Assembly (NCBI GenBank): GCA_028281765.1
Contig: JANQJF010000081.1
Location: 1 to 64,000 of the forward strand
Direction: 5' to 3'
Length of the DNA stretch: 64,000 bases
Origin: Planctomycetota bacterium
GTDB taxonomy: Bacteria > Planctomycetota > UBA1135 > UBA2386
The notes under the pieces were generated by a model. That model was not told where the DNA came from and did not search any database. It saw only the letters and a list, made by a program, of their open reading frames with translations. The position numbers and the translations under genes were made by a program. Positions 48,581 to 57,582 of this stretch are shown one piece after another. The number at the start of each line of letters is the position of its first letter. The stretch's first letter is position 1.

Positions 48581-51346
48581 ATGACGACCCCTTCTCCCCG
48601 ACTTCCTGCCGCACGCGAGCTCCTCGTACTGCTCGCGGTCGGCGCCGCCGTGTTCCTACCGGTGGCGCTGCGCGCCGAGTTCCTGAACTTCGACGACGAC
48701 TTTTTCTTCGCCGGACGCAGCAGTGCGTTCGCGACCGGTGGGCTCGCGCACGTGCTCGACCCGACGCGGACGATTGCGAATGCGTATCTACCGGTGAGTC
48801 ACACGTCGCTCTACGTCGACTATCTCCTGTTCGGCAGCAATCCGGTCGGGGCACACGTGCACTCGTTGCTCCTGCACTGCCTCGCCGCGTTCGCGCTCGC
48901 CCGCCTGCTCGGAAGACTCGGCGCGCATCGCTGGGCGGCGCTGGCTGGGGCTGCGGTGTTCCTCGTCCATCCCGCGCTCGCGGAGTCGGTCAGCTGGGTC
49001 TCGAGTCGCAAGGACGTTCTCTCGGGACTGTTCGGCTTCCTGTGTCTGAGTGCCGTTGCCCGCGCGTCGACCGAACCGAAGCAGCGGGGGCTCGCGATCG
49101 TCTGGGCGTTGCTCGCGCTCTACAGCAAGGCGACCGCGGTCGTGTTGCCGCTCCTCGCGCTGCCGATTCTGCTCTGGCACCACAAGCCGCGCCGGCTCGG
49201 TGTCGTCGCGGGGGTGTTCGGCGTCACGCTGCTCGCGGGCGTGCACCACACGCTGATCGCTTCGAGCGAGGGGACGCTCGTGACGACGGGATTGGGGGCG
49301 CGCGTCGTGCAGGTTCCCGGCGTCTTTCTCCACTACCTCACGACGGCGATCTGGCCGACCGGCCTCAACGTCATGTATCCCGAGGTCCAGACGCTCGAGT
49401 CGTTCGCGGCGAACGTCATCCTCGGCGCGGTCGTGCTGCTCGTCTTCGTCGGCGTCATCGTGTTCGCGTTCCGTCGCCGTCCGCTCGTCGCGGCCGGACT
49501 GGCCGCGTTCGCGCTCGCGCTGCTGCCGTTCAACACCGCGCTGCCGGCGTCGGCCGCGGCGGCCGCGGACCGCTACCTCTACCTCGCGATCCCGGGCCTC
49601 GCTCTCGCTCTCGTCGGAGTCGGGGAACGATCCGGTCCGATCTTGGCCGGCGTGTTGGTCGTTCCTCTCGCGCTACTCGGCGCGTCGCGCGCGTCCGACT
49701 TCGAGACCAGTGACGCGCTGTGGCGCAGCAGTCTCGCGCAGAACGACCGCAACGCGGTCGCGCTCATCAACCTCGCGAACGACACGCTCGCGCGGCGGCC
49801 CGGGGAACTCGACGAAGCGGGTCGTCTGTTCGAGCGTGCGGCCGAGGTCGCGCGCTATCCGGTCCATCGGCTGCGCGCCGAGACTCTGCTGGTCGGACTC
49901 ACCGAGCGCGATGGCCGTCTCGAGGAGTCGGTGCTCCACGCCGCGAACGCGGTGGGTGTCCTCGACGAGCTGCCGACCGGAGTGGCGACGGCGCAGGTGC
50001 GTCTCGACGTGCTGTTGATGGCGGCGCGGCAGGCCCGCCTCGCGGGCAAGAACGACCGCGCCGAGCAATGGCTCGCGACGGCGAGCGAGATCGGTCCGGA
50101 GCATCCGGACGTGCTCGCGTTCACGGCCTCTGCGCGACTCGGCGAGTCTCTGAATGAATCAGGACGTATTGCGGAAGACGATCCGCGTGCCATCGAAATT
50201 CGCGGCTTGCTCGAGCGCGCGGCGACGTACGCGGAAGGCGTATTCCCTCGCTCGTACACCGTGCCGCTCGTGCGTGCGGAGTTCGCGGCGGCGACCGGCG
50301 AGCTCATGGCGGCCAACCGCTACTACAACGCAGCGATCCAGGTTCATCCGCTGCGCCCCGAGGCACACCTCGGCAAGGCGCAAGTATTCCTCGGGCGAGG
50401 GCTCTACGAAGGCGCGGAACGCGCGGTTCGGGAGGCGTTCGCCTACGGGGTCAAGGACGCGCGTCTGCAGTACTTGCTGGGACTCGCGCTCGGTGGCCTC
50501 AATCGGCTCGACGATGCGCGCGAGTACTACGAGGCCTATCTCGTCGGTCGCCCGCACGATCGCGCCGCCCGCAAGGCGCTGGCGGGAGTGATCGCTGGGC
50601 AGACGATGCGCGATCTGTACCGCGCCCAACCCGAACAGCTCGAGCGCGCCGCGAAGCGGATCCAGGAGCTCGACGCGACCAACCCGAAAGCGTTCGTCAT
50701 CCAGGGCGTCGCGCTCCGACATCAGCGTGACATGCAGGCCGCGCTCGTCGTGTTCGAGAAGGCGCACGAAGCGCTTGGCGACGACCCGGAGGTCTTGCGC
50801 TTCCTCGCCGAGACGCTGCGTGATCGCGGCTACGAGTTGCTGCTGCAGGACGAACGTCGAGACGTCGCGATGGACTACTTCCGGCGCTTCCTCGATCGCG
50901 CGCGCGATACCGACGTTCCGACGACGGCCGTGTCCAATCTGCTCGAACAAGAGTGGCTGAAGCTCTACGCGAAGGGGCAGGAGGCGCTGATCGACGACCG
51001 GCTCGACGACGCCGAGCAGGCGCTGCGACGCTGCCTCGAGCTACGGCCGAAGGAACCGCAGCCGCGACTGCAGCTCGGCTTCGTGCTGTTCCAGCGCGGC
51101 GGCGAGTGGCTCGACGCGGCGCTCCTCGAGTTCCGGGCGAACGCGGACGGTCAGCGCGCGCGCGGCAAGGACTCGACGATCGGTGTCCTGTACAGCGTGC
51201 TGACGCTGACGCGCCTCGAGCGTTGGGACGACGCGCTGAAGGTGGCCGATGCATTCCTCGCGAAGCCCGATCCGGTGGCCGCGGAGAACGACGTCATGCG
51301 CCTGCGCGAAGCGCGGGACGCGGTCGCGCGCAAGCTGGATCGTTGA
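48581..51346 (+). CDS. TMTC-like membrane glycosyltransferase with C-terminal TPR domain
   Basis: A 921-residue protein. The first ~380 residues carry about ten hydrophobic helices of a GT-C fold. An early NFDDDFFF motif is followed by VFLVHPALAESVSWVSSRKD, as in PMT/TMTC O-mannosyltransferases. The rest is a TPR solenoid (FERAAEVARYP, AHLGKAQVFLGRGLYEGAER, DDAEQALRRCLELRPKEPQP). The family transfers sugars from a lipid donor to proteins. ATG at 48581 follows a TATATT hexamer by 11 bases with no Shine-Dalgarno sequence. The gene is divergent from the DUF481 gene. Acceptor proteins are unknown. Confidence 0.75.
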   Translation: MTTPSPRLPAARELLVLLAVGAAVFLPVALRAEFLNFDDDFFFAGRSSAFATGGLAHVLDPTRTIANAYLPVSHTSLYVDYLLFGSNPVGAHVHSLLLHCLAAFALARLLGRLGAHRWAALAGAAVFLVHPALAESVSWVSSRKDVLSGLFGFLCLSAVARASTEPKQRGLAIVWALLALYSKATAVVLPLLALPILLWHHKPRRLGVVAGVFGVTLLAGVHHTLIASSEGTLVTTGLGARVVQVPGVFLHYLTTAIWPTGLNVMYPEVQTLESFAANVILGAVVLLVFVGVIVFAFRRRPLVAAGLAAFALALLPFNTALPASAAAAADRYLYLAIPGLALALVGVGERSGPILAGVLVVPLALLGASRASDFETSDALWRSSLAQNDRNAVALINLANDTLARRPGELDEAGRLFERAAEVARYPVHRLRAETLLVGLTERDGRLEESVLHAANAVGVLDELPTGVATAQVRLDVLLMAARQARLAGKNDRAEQWLATASEIGPEHPDVLAFTASARLGESLNESGRIAEDDPRAIEIRGLLERAATYAEGVFPRSYTVPLVRAEFAAATGELMAANRYYNAAIQVHPLRPEAHLGKAQVFLGRGLYEGAERAVREAFAYGVKDARLQYLLGLALGGLNRLDDAREYYEAYLVGRPHDRAARKALAGVIAGQTMRDLYRAQPEQLERAAKRIQELDATNPKAFVIQGVALRHQRDMQAALVVFEKAHEALGDDPEVLRFLAETLRDRGYELLLQDERRDVAMDYFRRFLDRARDTDVPTTAVSNLLEQEWLKLYAKGQEALIDDRLDDAEQALRRCLELRPKEPQPRLQLGFVLFQRGGEWLDAALLEFRANADGQRARGKDSTIGVLYSVLTLTRLERWDDALKVADAFLAKPDPVAAENDVMRLREARDAVARKLDR

Positions 51347-51371
51347 ACCCCTGATCGCGACGGGATAGAGT
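51343..51371 (+). promoter_or_regulatory. Candidate promoter of the 226-residue membrane protein gene
   Basis: TTGAAC (51343-51348), a 17-base spacer and TAGAGT (51366-51371). The leader would be about 78 bases and contains a GGGAGG Shine-Dalgarno sequence near the ATG at 51456. Confidence 0.5.
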
Positions 51372-51455
51372 TCGGGCTCGCAGCGTCGGCGGTCAGGCCG
51401 GTCGCGGCGTGCGGAATCCACCACTGATCAGCTCAACGATGGCCGGGAGGGGCCG

Positions 51456-52136
51456 ATGGGCAGAAAGAACCGTGATCTCTTCGAGATCCTCGGCGCTCGT
51501 AAGGGGTCTGCCGGGCTCGTGCAGCGCGTCCAGGACTTCGTCGCGCCCCCGCCGAAGAAGGCCGGGAAGTCCAAGGCCGGCAAGAAGTCGGCGACCCGCG
51601 GCAAGAAGGGCGCGGCCGCAGGGCTGCCGAGCACGGCCGGAGTCGTGCTGGGCGCCGTCGCGTTCGCGTGCCTGCTGGTCGGTTTCATGGTCGGCCGCTG
51701 GTCGGTCGATACCAGCGGCCCGCAGCCGGACCTAAACGCCTCGGCCAAAAAGGGTTCTGGCGAAGGTCGCGAAGGGTTCGTCAGTCCGGGTCGGATCGGC
51801 CTCGGGACGCTGAGTGACGAAAAGCTGCGCGAAAGGCTCTCGAACTTCGGATTCACCCTGCTACCCTTCCCCATCCCCGACGAGGAGGGTGGTGCGCAGC
51901 AGTCGTTCGGCGACGCGAAGCGCCTCGCTCTCTGGTTCCGGGACCAAGGGTTTTCGAGCGTCCGGATCCGACGTATGAAGAACGCCCGGCGGAGTTTCTG
52001 GGTGGTCGTCGACTACGTCGACACGGCCCACGAGCCGGTCGAATACGAACGATTGTCGTCACTCGATTCGCCTGACTTTGCCCCTCAGACGGGTGCTTGG
52101 ATCGCCAAGCACCCGGCAGTCGAAGAGTTCCAGTAA
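51456..52136 (+). CDS. Single-pass membrane protein of unknown function
   Basis: A 226-residue protein. A Lys-rich cytoplasmic stretch (about residues 33-53) precedes one hydrophobic helix (STAGVVLGAVAFACLLVGFMVG, about 59-80). The part beyond the membrane has a Gly-rich linker and a small alpha/beta domain (DAKRLALWFRDQGFSSVRIRRMKNARRSFWVVVDYV) whose layout resembles SPOR peptidoglycan-binding domains, though I cannot be sure. A good Shine-Dalgarno sequence and a likely own promoter are present. The PVC small basic protein gene follows 42 bases later. Confidence 0.7.
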   Translation: MGRKNRDLFEILGARKGSAGLVQRVQDFVAPPPKKAGKSKAGKKSATRGKKGAAAGLPSTAGVVLGAVAFACLLVGFMVGRWSVDTSGPQPDLNASAKKGSGEGREGFVSPGRIGLGTLSDEKLRERLSNFGFTLLPFPIPDEEGGAQQSFGDAKRLALWFRDQGFSSVRIRRMKNARRSFWVVVDYVDTAHEPVEYERLSSLDSPDFAPQTGAWIAKHPAVEEFQ

Positions 52137-52178
52137 ACGCGACCGACGGCGGTGACGCAGCGGTCGCGCGTTGTTGTC

Positions 52179-52433
52179 ATGTCCATCCACTCCAGTCTCC
52201 GTATCTCCGGCAAGATGGCCGGCACCCGCAGCGTGTGGACCCGTGCCGAGCGCATCGCCGTCCTCCGCAAGGAAGGCCGCTGGGCCGACGGCGAGTCCGT
52301 CCTCGGTCTGCCGAAGGTGCGCACGTCGTTCAAGGTCAAGACGAAGAAGCAGCTGAAGGCGGAAGCCGCGGCTGCCGCGCAAGCTGAAGCGGAAGAAGCA
52401 GGTTCCGGCGGCGACGAGGCGCCGGCGAGCTGA
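52179..52433 (+). CDS. PVC-type small basic protein
   Basis: An 84-residue protein. MSIHSSLRISGKMAGTRSVW continues with RAERIAVLRKEGRWADGE and VLGLPKVRTSFKVKTKKQ. This matches the small basic protein family shared by Planctomycetes, Verrucomicrobia and Chlamydiae (TIGR04137, as I recall). The usual length is 60-75 residues; this copy adds an Ala/Glu-rich tail. It is thought to be ribosome-associated, but the role is not established. The start at 52179 is where the family sequence begins. It is the best single taxonomic marker in this window. Confidence 0.85.
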   Translation: MSIHSSLRISGKMAGTRSVWTRAERIAVLRKEGRWADGESVLGLPKVRTSFKVKTKKQLKAEAAAAAQAEAEEAGSGGDEAPAS

Positions 52434-52465
52434 GCCGCGTCACGACGACGTCGGGAGCACCTGCG

Positions 52466-53575
52466 ATGTTCGCGGATCGACTGCGCCAAATTCAGCCGAG
52501 CGGCATCCGGCGCATGTTCGAGCTCATGGCGAGCATGGAGGATCCGATCAACTTCTCGATCGGACAGGCGCACTACGACCCGCCCGAGGAGCTTGTCGAA
52601 GCGGCGTGCCGCGCGATCCGCGACGGACACAACCGCTACACGGTCACGCAGGGCATCGCAGAGCTGAACGAGAAGGTCCTCGACTCGCTCGAGGAGCGCT
52701 CCGGATTCCGTCCGCCGATGAGCCTGATCACGTCCGGAGTCTCCGGCGGGATCATGCTCGGCTTCCTCGTGCTGCTGAACCGTGGCGACGAGATCCTGCT
52801 GCCCGATCCGCACTTCACGATGTATCGCCACCTCGCGAACATCTGTGAAGCGGACGTGAAGTGCTACGACCTCTATCCGGATTGGCAGGCCAATCCCGAC
52901 GAGATCGAGTCTCTCGTCACGGACAAGACGAAGATCATCTTCCTGAACTCGCCCGGCAACCCGACCGGTGGCGTGTTCCCGAAGGAGACCTTCGAACGCG
53001 TGTGCCAGATCGCCGAGCGCGTCGGCGCGTGGGTGTTCAGCGACGAGATCTACGACGGCTTCGTCTACGACGACACGTTCGCGTCGCCGATCGGGATGTA
53101 CGACCGCGTGCTGCAGCTCGGCGGCTTCAGCAAGACCTACGGCGTCCCTGGCTGGCGCATGGGATATGCGACGGGTCCCGAGGATCTCATCGACAAGATG
53201 CGCATGCTGCAGCAGTTCAGCTTCGTGTGCGCACCGGCGCCGTTCCAGATGGCGATGGCCGAGGTCGCGTTCGATCTCGACATGACCGGCTGGCGCGACG
53301 TCTACCGTGACAAGCGCGACCGACTCGTCTCCGAACTGCACTCGTCGTACGAACTCGTCCCGCCGGGTGGTTCGTTCTACGCGTTCCCGAAGTTCCCCGG
53401 ACAGGCGCAGCAGGCGTCGTTCCAGGAAGCCGCGATCGAGTCGAAGCTCCTGGTCGTCCCGGGCAGTGCGTTCTCGGCGCGCGACACGCACTTCCGCCTG
53501 TCGTTCGCCGCGACGGACGAGGTGCTCGAGCGCGGCATCGCCGTGCTGAACGAACTCGCGGAACGCTTCGCGTAG
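52466..53575 (+). CDS. Class I/II PLP-dependent aminotransferase
   Basis: A 369-residue aminotransferase. The Schiff-base Lys is in GGFSKTYGVPGWRMGYA. NSPGNPTGGVFPKE, the FSDEIYDGFVYDD motif and a C-terminal FRLSFAATDE with the carboxylate-binding Arg are all present. Fold type I, aspartate-aminotransferase-like subgroup. The preferred amino acid is unknown. A GGGAG lies before the ATG. queE follows six bases later, but a common pathway is not evident. Confidence 0.92.
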   Translation: MFADRLRQIQPSGIRRMFELMASMEDPINFSIGQAHYDPPEELVEAACRAIRDGHNRYTVTQGIAELNEKVLDSLEERSGFRPPMSLITSGVSGGIMLGFLVLLNRGDEILLPDPHFTMYRHLANICEADVKCYDLYPDWQANPDEIESLVTDKTKIIFLNSPGNPTGGVFPKETFERVCQIAERVGAWVFSDEIYDGFVYDDTFASPIGMYDRVLQLGGFSKTYGVPGWRMGYATGPEDLIDKMRMLQQFSFVCAPAPFQMAMAEVAFDLDMTGWRDVYRDKRDRLVSELHSSYELVPPGGSFYAFPKFPGQAQQASFQEAAIESKLLVVPGSAFSARDTHFRLSFAATDEVLERGIAVLNELAERFA

Positions 53576-53581
53576 CGTTCG

Positions 53582-54328
53582 ATGGCCGCGCGCGCCGCGC
53601 TCATCGAGGTCTTCCACTCGATTCAGGGTGAGGGTCGCTTCGTCGGTGCGCCGATGACGTTCGTGCGCGTCGCGACCTGCCCGATTCGCTGCGTCTACTG
53701 CGACACGCCGAACAGCTACTCGGCCGGCGCGGATTTCGAGGTCCGGCGCGCGAACGACGTGCGGATGGAGTCGAACCCGGTGCACGCGGAGCGCGTCGTC
53801 GAGCTCGTCACCGAGGTCGCGGGTGGCGCCGCGTCGGTGGTGTCCCTGACCGGCGGCGAGCCGCTCGTGTATCCGGACTTTGCGTGCGAGCTCGGCGCGG
53901 CGGTGCGGGCGGCCGGGTGGCGTGCACACCTCGAGACGGCCGCGCTCGACGCCGACGCGATGGCGCTCGTCGCGACCGAGTTCGAGCACGTGAGCGCGGA
54001 CTACAAGCTGCCGGGGACGTTGCGCGACGGCGATCACGCGTCGGCGCACGTCGCGTGCATCGAGGCGGCGATTGCGGCCGGCGCGACCGTCGACGTCAAG
54101 CTCGTGTTGACCGATGCGATCGCGGACGCGCCGTTCACATCGGCGCTCGATGCGCTGGTGCCGTTCCGCGAGTCGATCCTCCTCGTGCTGCAGCCGGTCA
54201 CGCCGTTCGGCGACGTCACCGAACGCGTATCGAGCGGCCGTGTGGGGGAGTTCGCCCGCGAAGCGGAGCGACGCGCGTTCGACTACCGCGTGATCCCGCA
54301 GATCCACCCGGTGCTCGGTGTCGATTGA
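53582..54328 (+). CDS. queE: 7-carboxy-7-deazaguanine synthase
   Basis: A 248-residue radical SAM enzyme. FHSIQGEGRFVGAPMTFVR is the QueE substrate-binding start, and cysteines C33, C37 and C40 (CPIRCVYC) bind the cluster. SLTGGEPLVYPDF follows. The middle and C-terminal parts (VSADYKLPGT, LQPVTPFGD, RVIPQIHPVLGVD) are typical. It makes the 7-deazaguanine core used for queuosine. queC, queD and queF are not in the window. It lies between an aminotransferase and a secreted unknown, all on the plus strand. Confidence 0.9.
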   Translation: MAARAALIEVFHSIQGEGRFVGAPMTFVRVATCPIRCVYCDTPNSYSAGADFEVRRANDVRMESNPVHAERVVELVTEVAGGAASVVSLTGGEPLVYPDFACELGAAVRAAGWRAHLETAALDADAMALVATEFEHVSADYKLPGTLRDGDHASAHVACIEAAIAAGATVDVKLVLTDAIADAPFTSALDALVPFRESILLVLQPVTPFGDVTERVSSGRVGEFAREAERRAFDYRVIPQIHPVLGVD

Positions 54329-54430
54329 CGGCGGTGGTTACCGGAGCTTCTCGATCGTCTACCCGTTCTTGATCCGACCGCGGCCGATCCGGAAGCTGGC
54401 CGTCGACCGCAACCCGTCCCGAGGAACCCG

Positions 54431-56017
54431 ATGCGACGACTCTCGAAGTGCCGATGGCGCCGCGCGCTCGCGCTGCTTGCGGTGCTCGTCATGCCCGCGT
54501 TCGCGGCGACCCAGCAGGCGAAGATGGAGCGGCGCGTCATCGCGCGGACCTTTGAGCTGCGCGGTGCCCTGCTCGAGGCGTGCATGGACGCGAAGCCCGA
54601 TCGCCTGCGCGAGGTGACCGAGGCGTGCCGCGGGATCGGCCGTCTCGCGCCGCTCGTCTCGTACACGTCGGCGCTGATGGCCGCGCGGGGTATCGAGGTC
54701 GATGACGCGGCGCGGTTCCGCGGCGGCCTCGTCGCGTTCGTCGTGCCGGAGATCGTCGACCAGGCGAAGTTCCAGGAGATCTACGTGACGATGCGGCTGT
54801 TCCGCAAGCGGGACGAGGTCGCGCCGGTACGGTTCGTGGTTCGGCTCCTCGATGGCGCGGGGGACTCGGTGCGGCAGATCGAGATCGACGAAGGCACGTC
54901 GATCGATGGGCTCCTTCGCGTCGCCGCGCGTGGCTCGATCCCGGTCGGCGATCTCGACGACGGTCGTTACCGGATCGAGGTCGAGACGCTGCTCGGGGAC
55001 GAATCGCCGATCGATGGGCAGCCGAAGTTCGCGACCGAGGTGATCATCGATCGCTCGTACTCCGGACGCATCGCGAAGCAGCCGCTCTACCTGGATCCGT
55101 TCCACCCGGATGCGGCTGCCCGTGCGGAGAAAGTGACCGCCGCGCTGGACGGCCTAGCGGCGCGTGTTCCCGGCGCGGCGGGGCGCGCCGCATGGATGGA
55201 CGCGATGATGCGCGTCTACCGGCCGTTCCGCGGTGAGGCCCCCGTCGTGACGACGCGCGCGCTGGCCGATCTCGCTCGGCTCGAACGGATCACGGCCAAC
55301 CTGCGCGATGGTGAAGATCCGTACGCCGGCATGACCGGCCGCCTGACGATCGGAGTGCCGGTCGGTGAGTCGGTCGGCAAGACCGCGAAGTCGCTGCTCG
55401 AAACGCAGTACGCGAGCGTCTCGGTCGAACTCCTCGCGTCGAACTCCGGCGAGCGGCCGCTCGTGTTGTTCTTGCCCAGTGCACCGAGCTGGGATGGCGG
55501 TACCGACCGCCCTTCCGGCGTGAAGTCCGAGGCGCCCGCGTGGCTCTGGTCGGAGCTCGAGCGGATGGGGTTCGACGCGGCCGGGGAGTTTCACACCGCG
55601 ATCATGGAGTCGCCGGGACGGATGAAGTCGCCGCTGCTCGCGCTGCCGAAGGTCGTGCAATACTTGCAGACGATTCTGCCCGTCGACGGGGATCGCGTCG
55701 TGTTGGTCGGTGACCGCGGTGGCGCCTATTGCGTGAGTCGGGCGCTCGTCGCGCATCCGGACCTCGCGCGTGGCGCGGTGTTGGTCAACGGCGGCGCCCT
55801 CTCCAATCCGGACCTCGAGAAGCTCGGCGACAAGCACTTCATGCTCGTGCCGTCGGCCGGCCATCCGTCCGAGGTGCATCTCGAGAGCCTGCAAAAGCGT
55901 GCCGAGGGACGTGCGAACGCCGGGATGTTGGAAGGCGCGGATCTTCGGCCGTGGCCGATCGCGGTTCCCCTCGCGAGTCGCGCGATCGAAGGTTTCGTCC
56001 GCGCCGTCGTGAAGTAG
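54431..56017 (+). CDS. Secreted protein with degenerate alpha/beta-hydrolase-like C-terminus
   Basis: A 528-residue protein with a signal peptide (ALALLAVLVMPAFAATQQ). A GAGGA-type Shine-Dalgarno sequence precedes the ATG. The first 300 residues contain helical and beta stretches of unknown family (IEVETLLGDESPIDGQPKF). From about 350 it looks like an alpha/beta hydrolase: LVLFLPSAPSWDGG, then DGDRVVLVGDRGGAYCVSRA. The nucleophile elbow reads GDRGG rather than GxSxG, so Arg occupies the usual Ser position and hydrolase activity is doubtful. Similar secreted multi-domain proteins are common in planctomycetes. I do not recognise a family. Confidence 0.6.
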   Translation: MRRLSKCRWRRALALLAVLVMPAFAATQQAKMERRVIARTFELRGALLEACMDAKPDRLREVTEACRGIGRLAPLVSYTSALMAARGIEVDDAARFRGGLVAFVVPEIVDQAKFQEIYVTMRLFRKRDEVAPVRFVVRLLDGAGDSVRQIEIDEGTSIDGLLRVAARGSIPVGDLDDGRYRIEVETLLGDESPIDGQPKFATEVIIDRSYSGRIAKQPLYLDPFHPDAAARAEKVTAALDGLAARVPGAAGRAAWMDAMMRVYRPFRGEAPVVTTRALADLARLERITANLRDGEDPYAGMTGRLTIGVPVGESVGKTAKSLLETQYASVSVELLASNSGERPLVLFLPSAPSWDGGTDRPSGVKSEAPAWLWSELERMGFDAAGEFHTAIMESPGRMKSPLLALPKVVQYLQTILPVDGDRVVLVGDRGGAYCVSRALVAHPDLARGAVLVNGGALSNPDLEKLGDKHFMLVPSAGHPSEVHLESLQKRAEGRANAGMLEGADLRPWPIAVPLASRAIEGFVRAVVK

Positions 56018-56018
56018 A

Positions 56019-56048
56019 GGGCGCGGTGAAGTACGGGGCGCGGTGAAG
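56019..56048. repeat. Pair of 13-base direct repeats
   Basis: The 13 bases at 56019-56031 recur at 56036-56048, giving a 17-base period, just after a plus-strand stop and before a convergent stop. It looks like a small slippage duplication. Confidence 0.6.
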
Positions 56049-56062
56049 CAGGAGGCGCGCCG

Positions 56063-56695
56063 TCAGCGCCGTTCGGCGAGCACGATCCACTGCTCGCTGA
56101 CGAAGCGCCGCATCGCGCGCCACGCGACCGGACGAAGGCCCGCAGCGTCCAGGTCGGCGCGGAACTGGCGCCAGGTCACCGCGCACCGTCCGGTGTTGCG
56201 GCGTCCGAACCATCGCCGCACCGTGCGGCGCGCGTGCTGGAGGCTCACCGCGTGGAAGAACGACGCGACGACGGGGCCGCGCGTGACGCGGCGAATCTCG
56301 GACAGGATGCGCACGCGTTCGTCACTCGTGCGCACGTGGTGCAGGAGTCGCATCGTCAGCGCGCCGGCGAACGTGTCGTCGCGGAACGGCAGCTCGCTCG
56401 CGCGCGCACAGACTCGCTCGGGTGCGCCGCTGATCGCCACCATCTCCGGATCCCGGTCGACCTGCACAGGCGTTTCGGGCAGCAGTCCGCTGAGTCGCCC
56501 GGCGCCACAGGGCGCGTCGAGCCACGGCCCGGCCGGCACCGTCGCGATCTCCAACAGTTCCGAGATCGCGCTCGATTCGCGCCCGTGAGTTGCCGCTCCC
56601 GTGCCGGTTCGGAACCGCACGTCGCGGTAGCGCGCCGCGTAGCCGAGCTCCCGGACATAGGGCGATTCGTGTGGCGTGCTCGGTTCCGATGCCAT
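56063..56695 (-). CDS. Class I SAM-dependent methyltransferase
   Basis: A 210-residue methyltransferase. Motif I is WLDAPCGAGRLSGLLPE, followed by an acidic QVDRDPEM, then ASELPFRDDTFAGAL and the post-motif RLLHHVRTSDERVRILSEIR. The fold resembles UbiE/Methyltransf_11 types; the substrate is unknown. It is convergent with the secreted protein gene and divergent from the PilZ gene. Confidence 0.82.
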   Translation of the reverse strand: MASEPSTPHESPYVRELGYAARYRDVRFRTGTGAATHGRESSAISELLEIATVPAGPWLDAPCGAGRLSGLLPETPVQVDRDPEMVAISGAPERVCARASELPFRDDTFAGALTMRLLHHVRTSDERVRILSEIRRVTRGPVVASFFHAVSLQHARRTVRRWFGRRNTGRCAVTWRQFRADLDAAGLRPVAWRAMRRFVSEQWIVLAERR

Positions 56696-56754
56696 GGGCT
56701 CAAGAACGACGGTCCTCGTCGTCGAAAACGTCAGCAGCGTCAGGATCCGTTCTC

Positions 56755-57024
56755 ATGAGCAGTAACTCAGCCTACACGTCCGATCGGCGAGCGCCCGTGC
56801 GACAGCCGATGGATGGTGAAGTCGTCGTCGAGATTCAGCAGACCGAGCTCCGTGGCTCGGGCCAGAACATCTCGACGGACGGCGTGTTCTTCATCGCCGA
56901 CGCGTCGGTCCCGGTCAAGGTTCAGATCGACGGCGAAGACGGCCAGCGCGTCGGCGAGATCGTGCGCATCGAGTCGATGGGCGGCGGTAAGGTCGGCATC
57001 GCCCTGCGCTTCTCGTCGGACTGA
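56755..57024 (+). CDS. PilZ-domain protein
   Basis: An 89-residue protein consisting of one PilZ domain. The RxxxR element is R12-R16 (RAPVR), and NISTDG (38-43) is the N/DxSxxG motif, so both cyclic-di-GMP contact motifs are present. The rest (VKVQIDGEDGQRVGEIVRIE, then KVGIALRF) is typical barrel sequence. It probably acts as a cyclic-di-GMP-responsive adaptor. The frame upstream of the ATG at 56755 is not protein-like. The YaiL-like gene follows 25 bases later. Confidence 0.82.
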   Translation: MSSNSAYTSDRRAPVRQPMDGEVVVEIQQTELRGSGQNISTDGVFFIADASVPVKVQIDGEDGQRVGEIVRIESMGGGKVGIALRFSSD

Positions 57025-57049
57025 CGGGATCGAGCTATGATCGCGAGGG

Positions 57050-57556
57050 ATGGGTAACCCGCTGCGCGACCAACTCAAGAAGGCCAAGCTGCTGTCCAAG
57101 AAGGACGCGAAGCGGCTGGCGCACGAAGAGCGCGTCCACCGCAAGGACGTCGGACGCGAGGGGATCGAGAAGGAGCAGGCCGATCGCCAGCAGGAGATCG
57201 AGCAGCAGCGCGCCTCGGAGCGGGAACGCGACCGCGCGCGCCAGCAGGAGCTCGAGGCCGCGCGTCTCGAGCAGCAAGAAGTCGCCGCGTGCCGCGAGAT
57301 CCTCCGCACGCAGGTCGCGGCGCCCGGCCGCGGTGGCCGCATCCGCTGGTTCTTCGAGACGCCGAGCGGGCACCTGCCGTTCCTCATGCTGCAGCCGTCC
57401 GAGCAGCACGAGCTCGGCTCCGGGCAGCTGTGCGTCGCGCGCAAGGGGAGCGAACACACCCATGACTACGGGCTGATCCCGACCGAGCACGCGCGTCGCG
57501 TGCACGCGGTGTTCCCCGAGCGAATCGTGTGGTCGGCTGAGGGCGCGCTGCAGTAA
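57050..57556 (+). CDS. YaiL-like (DUF2058) nucleoprotein/polynucleotide-associated protein
   Basis: A 168-residue protein close to the length of E. coli YaiL. NPLRDQLKKAKLLSKKDAKR begins the family, a Glu/Arg/Gln-rich helix follows (about residues 35-80), and the C-terminal beta-domain (GRIRWFFETPSGHLPFLML, then YGLIPTEHARRVHAVFPERI) is the DUF2058 core. The function is poorly known; nucleoid or RNA association has been suggested. A TATGAT hexamer lies eight bases before the ATG, consistent with a leaderless transcript. Confidence 0.8.
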   Translation: MGNPLRDQLKKAKLLSKKDAKRLAHEERVHRKDVGREGIEKEQADRQQEIEQQRASERERDRARQQELEAARLEQQEVAACREILRTQVAAPGRGGRIRWFFETPSGHLPFLMLQPSEQHELGSGQLCVARKGSEHTHDYGLIPTEHARRVHAVFPERIVWSAEGALQ

Positions 57557-57582
57557 GTCTCATTCTCGACTAGTCTGAGTTC

